DNA from: an uncultured Clostridia bacterium
Lineage (GTDB): Bacteria > Bacillota > Clostridia > Christensenellales > Borkfalkiaceae
DNA length: 14,015 nucleotides
Assembly: GCA_947629225.1 (NCBI GenBank)
Contig: CANRCY010000022.1
Location: forward strand, 1-14,015
Direction: 5' to 3'
The position numbers and the translations under genes were made by a program. The notes under the pieces are model-generated. The model had not been told where the DNA came from and made no database searches. It worked only from the letters and a program-made list of their open reading frames with translations. Shown here in pieces: positions 1 through 6,927 of this stretch. Within the stretch, counting starts at the first letter, position 1. The number at the start of each line of letters is the position of its first letter.

Positions 1-23
1 GTGAGCGCATCAGAGGCGCGAAC

Positions 24-92
24 GGTGACCGAACACGGGGTTCTACCCGTGTGAGACCGTGGCGCGTTCTTTGCGCCGAAAGGGGTGTCACC
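24..92 (+). other. Possible structured RNA or 3' tail of an upstream transcript
   Basis: Three nested or adjacent helices can be drawn here. An outer stem pairs GGTGAC (24-29) with GTCACC (87-92). It encloses a 7-bp hairpin, ACACGGG (33-39) with CCCGTGT (46-52), and a 5-bp hairpin, GGCGC (61-65) with GCGCC (73-77), giving a three-way-junction outline. A rightward intrinsic terminator follows at 126-156, as expected at the end of a non-coding RNA or mRNA entering from the left. No known RNA family is recognised. The alternative is the end of a coding region: one frame stays open from base 1 to a TGA at 52-54 and another to a TAG at 105-107, but neither is long enough to judge. The upstream part lies outside the window. 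Confidence 0.25.
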
Positions 93-114
93 TTATTTAT
101 AACTTAGGCAATCA

Positions 115-156
115 CAAAAAAATCTCCCCGCAGACGAACTGCGGGGACTTTCTTTT
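115..156. terminator. Bidirectional Rho-independent terminator
   Basis: A perfect 8-bp GC-rich stem, CCCCGCAG (126-133) with CTGCGGGG (139-146), closes a 5-nt loop. Rightward it is followed by a T-rich run (147-156). Leftward, the A-run at 116-122 reads as seven Ts on the minus strand. It can therefore stop transcripts in both directions: one entering from the left edge, and any read-through from hppA on the minus strand. Confidence 0.8.
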
Positions 157-160
157 CAGG

Positions 161-193
161 CATAAGAAAAGCGCGGAGCGATTTGCTCCGCGC
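161..193 (-). terminator. Rho-independent terminator of hppA
   Basis: A 9-bp perfect stem, GCGCGGAGC (171-179) with GCTCCGCGC (185-193), has a 5-nt loop. On the minus strand it is followed at once by a T-rich tract (TTTTCTTAT, from 170 down to 162). It lies 13 bases beyond the hppA stop codon, the normal place for its terminator. Rightward, a T-run (203-208) also follows but about ten bases away, so plus-strand activity is less certain. Confidence 0.85.
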
Positions 194-206
194 CTTCGTA
201 TCTTTT

Positions 207-2453
207 TTACATTCCGAAGAACTTCGCGCCGAGACCCGTGAGGGAGAGGACGTTGAACTTCTGGAACACGACGACGCATACGAGCGAGATCGTGGACATG
301 ATCTTGATGAGAATGTCGAGGGAAGGACCGACGGTGTCTTTGAGGGGATCGCCGACCGTGTCGCCGACAACTGCCGCATCGTGCACCGCATCATACCCTT
401 CTTCGCCCTTCTCAACGCCTTTTACGCCGCCCGATTCAATGTACTTCTTCGCATTGTCCCAAGCGCCGCCCGCGTTGCCCGTGTAGATCGCAAGCATGAT
501 CGCAGAGAGCGTCGCGCCGATCAAAATGCCGCCGACAAACCCGGGTCCAAAGACAAAGCCGCACACGACGGGGATCGCGATCGCGACGATCGAGGGAACG
601 ATCATCTGTTTGAGCGCGCCCTGCGAAGAGATCGAGACGCATTTTGTCGAGTCGGGATCGGCTTCGCCCGTCAAGATCTTGGGATTCTCATGGAACTGGC
701 GGCGGACTTCTTCGACCATTTGCCGCGCCGCTTTTGCGACTGCGTTGATGAGCATGCCCGAGAAGAGATAGGGGATCGCCGCGCCGATGATCGCGCCGAC
801 GATGACGTCGCCGCGGATGATATTCAAAAGGAGTTGCAGACCGCTGTCGAGGAATCCTTCGCCCGCGGCATAGAGATAGCTCGACATCATGGACATCGTC
901 GCAAGTGCGGCAGAACCGATCGCAAAGCCCTTGCCGATCGCAGCCGTCGTGTTGCCGACGGAGTCGAGCTTGTCGGTGATGGCGCGCACGTCCTCGTCGA
1001 GGTGGCTCATTTCCGCAATGCCGCCCGCGTTGTCCGAGATCGGACCGTAGGTATCGACGGAGACCGTCGCCGCAACGAACGAGAGCATGCCCATCGCGCC
1101 GCATCCCACGCCGTACATGCCGCCGAGCGCGAAGCAGGCAAAGATCGCAACGCCGAGGATCACGACGGGGAGCATCGTGGAGATCATGCCCGTCGCCATA
1201 CCCTGCGTCACCGTAAGCGCCGCGCCTTCCTTGCTCGCTTCCGCAATGTTTTTCGTGGGCTTGTAGTCATAGCTCGTGTAGTATTCGGACACGATGCCGA
1301 TAACAATGCCCGCGACAATGCCGAGCGTCGCCGCAAGCCAAGGGGAGACGGGACCGATCGCAAATTTCGCCGCTTTGAGCGCTTCCGCGGATACGTCTTG
1401 GAAGAGGAAGAGCGAGAGCGCAATGCCGCCGATGACGGTCACGCCCGCCGAGATCCAAGTCGCGAGGTTTAGTTCGGTATGCGGGTTATCCGAAAGTTTC
1501 CGCTTGACAAGCGGATAGGAAATGCCGATGACGCAGCCGATGAGCCCGATCCCCGAGAAGAGAATGGGGAAGAGCACCATTTTCAAAAGCAGTGCAGAGC
1601 CCAAGACGGTCTCCGCGCTGATCGTGTTGCAGAACAGCTCGATCGCGAGGATGACGGTCGCCATGATCGCGCCGATGTACGATTCGAGAAGGTCTGCGCC
1701 AAGTCCTGCGACGTCGCCGACGTTATCGCCGACGTTATCCGCGATGGTTGCAGGATTTCGGGGGTCGTCCTCGGGGATGTGCGCCTCGGTCTTGCCGACG
1801 AGGTCCGCGCCCATGTCCGCAGCCTTCGTGTAGATGCCGCCGCCGACACGGTTGAAGAGCGCGATGATCGAGCAGCCGAGCGCATAGCCCGAAAGGATGA
1901 TCGAGAGGTTATAGCTCTGTCCCGTGATGAAGTTTGCCTTCTCCACGATGGGATTTGCCGCGCTGACGTCGATCATGCCGAGCGCCCAGCCGAAGATGCA
2001 GTAGACGATGATCGCACCGAGCAGCGCGCAACCCGAGACGCAAAGTCCCATGACCGAGCCGCCGCGGAAGGCGACTTTCAAGGTCTTGCCGATGTTGCGC
2101 GTTTCGTTTGCGGCGTTTGTGACGCGCACGTTCGCATAGGTCGCGATCTTCATGCCGACAAAGCCCGCCGACGCCGACATCACCGCTCCGATGACGAAGG
2201 CAACGCCCGCTTCCCAAGCAATAAAGAGTCCCAACACGACCGCGACGACCGCGCCGATGATCGCAACGATCTTATACTCGTAGTAGATGAAGGCATTGGC
2301 GCCCTCGCGGATCTTTGCCGCGATGTGCTGCATGCGCTCGTTTCCCTCTTTGAGTTTCCTCACAAGATAGAAGTTGAGCGCCGCATAACCAAGCCCCAAG
2401 ACTACCGCGAACATGACGATGATCGTAAGTAGATTGAGGTACTGAGGTTCCAT
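207..2453 (-). CDS. hppA: K+-dependent membrane-bound pyrophosphatase (Na+ or H+ pump)
   Basis: This 748-residue integral membrane protein hydrolyses pyrophosphate and couples the energy to export of Na+ or H+. Length and many hydrophobic helices match the family (usually 650-800 residues, 15-17 helices). The diagnostic catalytic stretch lies at about 213-250: DMGADLVGK (213-221), then the acid-rich EDDPRNP (228-234) and DNVGDNVGD (239-247), which bind Mg-pyrophosphate. A second conserved set is DTYGPISDNAGG (467-478), GNTTAA (500-505) and the C-terminal GDTVGDPLKDTVGPS (697-711). The Ala504/Gly507 pair after NTT is the signature of the K+-requiring class; K+-independent proton pumps carry Lys/Thr there. 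Many K+-dependent members pump Na+, so Na+ is the likelier ion, but this is inference. The start is supported by AAGGAG (2463-2468 on the minus strand) nine bases upstream. The gene stands alone, divergent from the neighbouring cassette, with its own promoter and terminator. Confidence 0.97.
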   Translation of the reverse strand: MEPQYLNLLTIIVMFAVVLGLGYAALNFYLVRKLKEGNERMQHIAAKIREGANAFIYYEYKIVAIIGAVVAVVLGLFIAWEAGVAFVIGAVMSASAGFVGMKIATYANVRVTNAANETRNIGKTLKVAFRGGSVMGLCVSGCALLGAIIVYCIFGWALGMIDVSAANPIVEKANFITGQSYNLSIILSGYALGCSIIALFNRVGGGIYTKAADMGADLVGKTEAHIPEDDPRNPATIADNVGDNVGDVAGLGADLLESYIGAIMATVILAIELFCNTISAETVLGSALLLKMVLFPILFSGIGLIGCVIGISYPLVKRKLSDNPHTELNLATWISAGVTVIGGIALSLFLFQDVSAEALKAAKFAIGPVSPWLAATLGIVAGIVIGIVSEYYTSYDYKPTKNIAEASKEGAALTVTQGMATGMISTMLPVVILGVAIFACFALGGMYGVGCGAMGMLSFVAATVSVDTYGPISDNAGGIAEMSHLDEDVRAITDKLDSVGNTTAAIGKGFAIGSAALATMSMMSSYLYAAGEGFLDSGLQLLLNIIRGDVIVGAIIGAAIPYLFSGMLINAVAKAARQMVEEVRRQFHENPKILTGEADPDSTKCVSISSQGALKQMIVPSIVAIAIPVVCGFVFGPGFVGGILIGATLSAIMLAIYTGNAGGAWDNAKKYIESGGVKGVEKGEEGYDAVHDAAVVGDTVGDPLKDTVGPSLDILIKIMSTISLVCVVVFQKFNVLSLTGLGAKFFGM

Positions 2454-2492
2454 TTCGTTCCGCTCCTTGAAGATTTCGAAATTTACGGATAT

Positions 2493-2521
2493 ATTATATC
2501 ACCCCGCCTTCGGAATGTCTA
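2493..2521 (-). promoter_or_regulatory. Sigma-A-type promoter of hppA
   Basis: Read on the minus strand, a -35 box TAGACA (2521-2516; five of six matches to TTGACA) is followed after exactly 17 bp by a perfect -10 box TATAAT (2498-2493). Transcription would start near 2486, giving a short leader of about 33 bases that includes the Shine-Dalgarno AAGGAG. No riboswitch could fit in so short a leader. Confidence 0.8.
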
Positions 2522-2713
2522 CTTTTTCGCGGGCGTTTTTTGGGACTTTTTTATATTTCCCCCCGAAATTATTCACATTATAAGGTTTCTCGCCCTTCAA
2601 ACGCCCTTTTAAGCCCTCAAAGAGCCCGTTTTCGCCCTTTCGGGCGGAAGATCGGGAAACGCGCGCCGCAAAAAGAATTTTGATAAACGTGTGAAAAAAG
2701 TAGCTTCAAATCC

Positions 2714-2742
2714 TTGCATTTTCTGTCCATTCGTGGTAAAAT
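2714..2742 (+). promoter_or_regulatory. Probable promoter of the AAA+ / RCK-RyR operon
   Basis: A -35-like TTGCAT (2714-2719; TTG matches, remainder weak) lies 17 bp before a -10-like TAAAAT (2737-2742; five of six matches to TATAAT). The start point would be near 2749, leaving a leader of about 26 bases before the ATG at 2775. It is clearly weaker than the perfect promoter at 6850-6878 in front of the vWA gene. Confidence 0.6.
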
Positions 2743-2774
2743 AAGTCGAATTATACATTTCGGAAGGGATTTTT

Positions 2775-4769
2775 ATGAAAAAGCGGATCAATTTTGACTT
2801 CGATACGGGCTGGGTCTTGCGTCACAGAAACGACGACGTCTTGCCCGTAGACGCGTTCAGCAAGGCGCTGGCAAGCGAAAAGGTCTTTGAAGAGGAGCAC
2901 ACGTTCTCGTCTCTTCGTCTCGTCTTTGAAAACGAGATCGACGAAAAAGCGCTCAAAGAAATGGTGCAGGCGATCTTCTCCGAGCTCTACCCCGGCGACA
3001 AGATGGAGGAAGCGCTGCGCTTTACCGTCTCGGACGCGGAGGAGAACGCGGGGCAAGGCAAAGCGCCCGCCGAAACGAAGGAAAAACAGGGGGAGAGCAA
3101 GGACAAAAGCGTGAAACAGGGCGAAACGCCCGATTATGTCGGGGAAGTGCTCGGCGAGATCTACGCTTTGGTGGGGGCGGACGAGTTCAAAGCGCTTGCG
3201 CGCGAATTGTCCTCCGTCGTGCCCACGATCATAGAAAGGAGACTTTCGGAAGTGCTGTTTGCCCATAGCATCCTGTTCTCGATCGGGGACGGGTGCGGGC
3301 TGTCCACTTATCTCGTACTTTTGGCGCAGCTGCTTGCGGCGCTCGGCTTTCAGCCCATTCCCAAGAATGCGGTGCGCGAAGTCAGGCTTCCGCCCGTGAG
3401 AGACAGCCTCGAACCCTTGCAGGGGGCGGCGGATCTTCTCGGGGATATTCCCGACGGGAGGTTCGGGGTCTTGTGCTTTGACATCAGCGAATGGATGGGG
3501 GCGACGAAGAACCGCTATTTCAAGGAATTTTTGCGCATTGTGGAGCGCTTGGCGGCGAACACTTTGGTCGTTTTCCGCGTGCCCTTTGTCGATAAAGACG
3601 TCTTGGAGGACATCCGCCGCGACGTCGGCGACATTCTCTGTTCAAGATCGCTCTCCATCCCGCCCTTCGACCGCGTGCAGCTGAGAAGCTGTGCGGAGAA
3701 GGAACTGTTATCCTACGGCTTTACCGTATCCAAAGCGGCGTGGAAATATTTCGACGTGCGGATCAACGAGGAAAAGAGCGACGGCAAATTCTACGGGCTC
3801 AACACCGTGAAGAAGATCGTGAAAGAGCTCGTGTACGATAAACTCCGCACGGAAGCGAAGAAGAAAGCCATCGGGGAGAACATCTCCTGCAACGACATGA
3901 AGCGGCTTGCGGGCGCGTTCCGCGAGAACACCCGTCCCGGGATGGAACAGCTCGACGAGCTCGTCGGCAACAAGGAGTTCAAGGCGCGCCTTCAAGAGAT
4001 CATCGCGCAGATCGAACTGTCCGCGCTCGGGAAGTCGGACGACCGTCCCTGTATCCATATGCGCTTTGTCGGAAATCCCGGCACGGGCAAGACGACGGTC
4101 GCGCGCATCCTCGGCAAGATCTTCAAGGACAAGGGCATTCTACGCATCGGCAACTTCTATGAGTACCGGGGAAGAGACCTTTGCGGGCGGTACATCGGCG
4201 AAACCGCGCCCAAGACGTCGGGCATTTGCCGCGACGCCTACGGGTCGGTGCTCTTCATCGACGAGGCATATTCCCTCTACCGCGGGGATGACAGCGGTCG
4301 GGACTATGGCAGAGAGGCGATCGACACCCTCATCGCCGAGATGGAAAACCACAGGGACGATTTTGTCGTCATCATGGCGGGCTATCCCGACGACATGAAC
4401 AAGTTGATGGAGGCGAACGCTGGGCTCAAAAGCAGAATGCCCATCACCGTCGAGTTCCCGAATTTCACGCGCGAGGAGCTGTATCAGATCTTTGCGTCGC
4501 TCGCGCAGAAGAAGTTCAAGTGCGGCGAAGATCTGCTGCAAGCCGCAAAGACCTACTTTTTGACGCTGCCCGACGAGCTCATTTTGTCCAAGGAGTTCAG
4601 CAACGGCAGGTTTGTGCGGAATTTGTTTGAGCGCACCTGGGCGAAGGCGGCGATGCGCAGCCAGCTCGGGGGAGCGCCTCTCGTGCTCACGCGGGACGAC
4701 TTCGAACGCGCCTGCTGCGAGAAGGATTTCACCCTCAACGCCAAGAAAAAACCGCTCATCGGCTTTTAA
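2775..4769 (+). CDS. Tandem AAA+ ATPase, CbbX/SpoVK-like, with degenerate first module
   Basis: This 664-residue cytosolic protein has no membrane segments. The C-terminal module (about 390-650) is a complete CbbX/SpoVK-type AAA+ ATPase: Walker A GNPGTGKT (433-440), Walker B VLFIDEA (492-498), sensor-1 region VVIMAGYPDD (531-540), arginine-finger motif GLKSRMP (550-556, Arg554) and sensor-2 motif GRFVRN (611-616). Family members act as hexameric protein remodelers, for example of Rubisco. Residues about 160-360 look like a second, decayed AAA module: the P-loop position reads GDGCGLST (171-178) with no lysine, and the Walker B position reads VLCFDIS (232-238) with no glutamate. Residues 1-90 form an unrecognised N-terminal domain, joined by a charged Lys/Glu/Gln linker (about 88-120). 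A GGAAGG Shine-Dalgarno (2762-2767) precedes the ATG. The next gene starts 23 bases downstream, so the two are probably cotranscribed. Its substrate is unknown; neighbouring cassette proteins are candidates. Confidence 0.9.
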   Translation: MKKRINFDFDTGWVLRHRNDDVLPVDAFSKALASEKVFEEEHTFSSLRLVFENEIDEKALKEMVQAIFSELYPGDKMEEALRFTVSDAEENAGQGKAPAETKEKQGESKDKSVKQGETPDYVGEVLGEIYALVGADEFKALARELSSVVPTIIERRLSEVLFAHSILFSIGDGCGLSTYLVLLAQLLAALGFQPIPKNAVREVRLPPVRDSLEPLQGAADLLGDIPDGRFGVLCFDISEWMGATKNRYFKEFLRIVERLAANTLVVFRVPFVDKDVLEDIRRDVGDILCSRSLSIPPFDRVQLRSCAEKELLSYGFTVSKAAWKYFDVRINEEKSDGKFYGLNTVKKIVKELVYDKLRTEAKKKAIGENISCNDMKRLAGAFRENTRPGMEQLDELVGNKEFKARLQEIIAQIELSALGKSDDRPCIHMRFVGNPGTGKTTVARILGKIFKDKGILRIGNFYEYRGRDLCGRYIGETAPKTSGICRDAYGSVLFIDEAYSLYRGDDSGRDYGREAIDTLIAEMENHRDDFVVIMAGYPDDMNKLMEANAGLKSRMPITVEFPNFTREELYQIFASLAQKKFKCGEDLLQAAKTYFLTLPDELILSKEFSNGRFVRNLFERTWAKAAMRSQLGGAPLVLTRDDFERACCEKDFTLNAKKKPLIGF

Positions 4770-4792
4770 CTATATAAAATAAGGAAGAGAAT

Positions 4793-6802
4793 ATGAAAAG
4801 TTTTTCGTTTGCCGTGTTTGCGCCGATCTTGTCTTGCGCCATTCTCATTCTCTTCATTCTTGCCGCGATTTTGCTCATGCGGCAGAGAAGGCGGAGCAAG
4901 CCGCACAAACATGAAGAATATTTCAAACCCTTCCATTTGTTATTGGCGGGATTTTTCGTCGCGGCTGCCGTCATGTTTTTTCCCGTCTACTATTTCGACT
5001 ACTTTTCCGCAGCCGCGCCTTTTTCGCGCGCCGTAAAGTCGGTGCTCTTGTCCGTTCATAACACCTTGCGGCTGTTCGTGCTCGACGGGGAGTTTGACGT
5101 GATGAGAGATCATCTGCTCACCCTCGATGCGCCTGCCGCGCTCTTGGAATGCTACGGAATTTATGCCGCGCTCGTCTATGTGCTCGCGCCCGTGTTCTCC
5201 GCAGGGGTCGTTTTGTCCTTCTGCCGTGGCGCGTCCGCGCTCGTCCGCTATAAGTTCCGCCTGCCCGCCGACATCTATCTTCTGTCCGACCTCAACGAAC
5301 GCTCCGCCGCGCTTGCGGAGGACATCCTGTCGAATACGAAAAAAAATAAGAATCAAGCGAAAAAGAAGGACGAAGAGGAAAAGGAGACAGAGAAGTTCAA
5401 ACGCCGCCGCAGGGTGGTCGTGTTCGCCAACGTCACCGAGGAAGAGGACGAGCAGGAGAACGAGCTTCTGACTAAGGTCAAGCGGCTCGGGGCGATCTGT
5501 TTAAGAAAGGACGTCGCGGACATCGGGCTCAAACCGCGCTGGAAGGGAGTGTTCCGAAAGATCTATCTCATCGGCATGGATGAGGACGAAAACATGCGCC
5601 GCGCGCTCACGATGATCAACATTTGCAGGGAGAAGTGCAACGACCCCAAGACCGAGATCTATGTGTTCGCGAGCAGTTCGGAGAGCGAAGTGCTGCTCAA
5701 CACCGTGGACAGCGGAAAGATCAAGATACGGCGGCAGGACGAGAGCCGAAATCTCATGCTCAAAACCATGCTCCAAGGGCATATCTTCGGCGGCGGAGAA
5801 CATTCGGTCGTGTTGGAAGAGGGGGACATGAAGGTCGTGCGCGTTGCGATCGTCGGCTTCGGCTTGTACGGCATGGAGCTCATGAAGGCGCTCTGCTGGT
5901 GCGGGCAGCTCCCGGGCTACCGCGTGGAGATCCACGTCTTTGACCAAGACCCCAACAGCAAGGAACGGGTCAAAAGCGCCGCGCCCGAACTCATCAAATA
6001 CAATCGGGTCCGGCGCAAAGGGCAGCCCTATTATAAGATCACGTTCCATAACAACATCGACGTCAAGAGCTATCGCTTCCTCGAAGAGATCTCCACGATG
6101 GAGCCCGTCACGAGCGTATTCGTCACGCTCGGCGACGACGAACTCAACATCGACATCGCGCTCAAACTCCGCATGCAGCTCGGGCGCGACGTCATGAAAA
6201 GAAAGAGCGGCGCTGTTCCGCCCATCTATGCCGTCGTTTACAGCGAGGCAAAGACGCGCGCGGCGGCGGAAGCGGGACAGGGCGGTTTGAAGGACACCGA
6301 GGGCAACGGCTACGGAATCGAGTTTATCGGCGGCATCGAGTCCTGCTATTCGCTCGACAGCCTGGAACTGAGCGTCGTCGAACAGCTCGGGCATCAGCTC
6401 CATTCCGATTGGAGCGAAAAGAGGACGCAAAACGACGCGAAAGAAGCCAAAGCGAAAGAGGAGCAAAAAGAGCGTTACGACCGATTCGAATACAACCGCC
6501 GCTCGACGATCGCGCGGGCGATCTATGAGCTCATCCGGAGCGAGCTTAAAATTCCCGAGCAGGTGGACAGGGACACCCTCGCCCGCTATGAACACAACCG
6601 TTGGATGGTCTACATGCGCGCCGAGGGGTACATCTACATGCCCGACCCCGACGCCAAGAAAGAGGGGAGAACGCCCAAGAAGAACGAGATCAACAAGACC
6701 CACCCGATGTTGAAGCCCTATCAAAACCTTTCGAAGGAAGTGCGGGAGATGGATATGCCGCTCGAAACGAAACAAGACGGGCAAACCCCCGAGGCGCAAT
6801 AG
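4793..6802 (+). CDS. Membrane protein with tandem RCK/TrkA-N-like domains and C-terminal RyR domain
   Basis: This 669-residue protein has three predicted membrane helices, at about 7-29, 47-67 and 120-143. The very basic loop RQRRRSKPHKH (30-40) suggests an external N-terminus and a cytosolic C-terminal bulk. The loop between helices 2 and 3 (about 68-118) is amphipathic, but no K+-channel filter (TVGYG type) is visible. Two Rossmann-like folds follow. The first (about 158-300) lacks the glycine motif and contains a Lys/Glu-rich insert (181-207). The second (about 349-515) has an intact GFGLYG nucleotide-binding loop (355-360) and an acidic VFDQD strand end (382-386), as in TrkA-N/RCK domains. 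The C-terminus (about 594-655) matches the prokaryotic RyR repeat: LARYEHNRW (596-604), then KTHPMLKPYQNL (635-646) and the EVREMD tail. The Shine-Dalgarno AAGGAAG (4781-4787) supports the start. A ligand-sensing membrane protein, perhaps a channel, is inferred; the ligand is unknown. Confidence 0.85.
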   Translation: MKSFSFAVFAPILSCAILILFILAAILLMRQRRRSKPHKHEEYFKPFHLLLAGFFVAAAVMFFPVYYFDYFSAAAPFSRAVKSVLLSVHNTLRLFVLDGEFDVMRDHLLTLDAPAALLECYGIYAALVYVLAPVFSAGVVLSFCRGASALVRYKFRLPADIYLLSDLNERSAALAEDILSNTKKNKNQAKKKDEEEKETEKFKRRRRVVVFANVTEEEDEQENELLTKVKRLGAICLRKDVADIGLKPRWKGVFRKIYLIGMDEDENMRRALTMINICREKCNDPKTEIYVFASSSESEVLLNTVDSGKIKIRRQDESRNLMLKTMLQGHIFGGGEHSVVLEEGDMKVVRVAIVGFGLYGMELMKALCWCGQLPGYRVEIHVFDQDPNSKERVKSAAPELIKYNRVRRKGQPYYKITFHNNIDVKSYRFLEEISTMEPVTSVFVTLGDDELNIDIALKLRMQLGRDVMKRKSGAVPPIYAVVYSEAKTRAAAEAGQGGLKDTEGNGYGIEFIGGIESCYSLDSLELSVVEQLGHQLHSDWSEKRTQNDAKEAKAKEEQKERYDRFEYNRRSTIARAIYELIRSELKIPEQVDRDTLARYEHNRWMVYMRAEGYIYMPDPDAKKEGRTPKKNEINKTHPMLKPYQNLSKEVREMDMPLETKQDGQTPEAQ

Positions 6803-6849
6803 GATATACAAAAAATGGAATATTATTTATTATTTTGTCATAAATTCGG

Positions 6850-6878
6850 TTGACAACGGGCGGGCACGCTCGTATAAT
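6850..6878 (+). promoter_or_regulatory. Perfect-consensus sigma-A promoter of the vWA gene
   Basis: TTGACA (6850-6855) and TATAAT (6873-6878) are both perfect matches with the optimal 17-bp spacer, so initiation is expected near 6885. The -35 box begins exactly at the first possible in-frame TTG codon of the downstream reading frame, which shows that this upstream codon is not the translation start. The promoter gives the vWA and tubulin-like genes their own strong expression, independent of the AAA+ operon. Confidence 0.9.
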
Positions 6879-6914
6879 GTATTTAATATCTGCCATATCC
6901 GAGCGAGAAATGCG

Positions 6915-6926
6915 AAAGGAGGGAGG
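6915..6926 (+). promoter_or_regulatory. Strong Shine-Dalgarno site fixing the vWA start at 6928
   Basis: AAAGGAGG (6915-6922) runs into GGGAGG (6921-6926) immediately before the ATG at 6928; the AGGAGG core leaves a 5-base gap. It selects this ATG over the upstream ATGs at 6879 and 6910 in the same frame. The choice also puts a clean signal peptide at the protein's N-terminus. Confidence 0.85.
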
Positions 6927-6927
6927 T

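Larger units (their letters stand above)
2454..2774. other. Divergent intergenic region between hppA and the cassette
   Basis: This 321-base AT-rich stretch separates the two divergently transcribed units and carries one promoter for each. Between them, a small hairpin CGCCC (2633-2637) with GGGCG (2642-2646) reads on the minus strand as a stem closed by a GAAA tetraloop. A second TATAAT-like hexamer on the minus strand (2582-2577) has no -35 box at the right distance. Several CGCCC/AGCCC elements recur between 2591 and 2637, but at irregular spacing and without a clear operator symmetry. No gene, tRNA or known riboswitch was recognised. Confidence 0.6.

Noticed and set aside
12..92. Resemblance of AGAGGCGCGAAC (12-23) and GCCGAAAGG (75-83) to parts of the lysine riboswitch.
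   Set aside because: The remaining helices of a lysine riboswitch have no room here, and no lysine gene follows rightward before the terminator. The match is short and probably chance.
183..1472. Open frame of 429 codons on the plus strand, opposite hppA.
   Set aside because: It is an Arg/Asp-rich antisense shadow of hppA, whose own motifs span the whole minus-strand frame. The same holds for the plus-strand frame at 1479-2432.
6850..6927. A longer N-terminus of the vWA protein starting at the TTG at 6850.
   Set aside because: That TTG is the first half of a perfect -35 box, so it lies upstream of the likely transcription start. The strong Shine-Dalgarno site and the signal peptide both point to the ATG at 6928.
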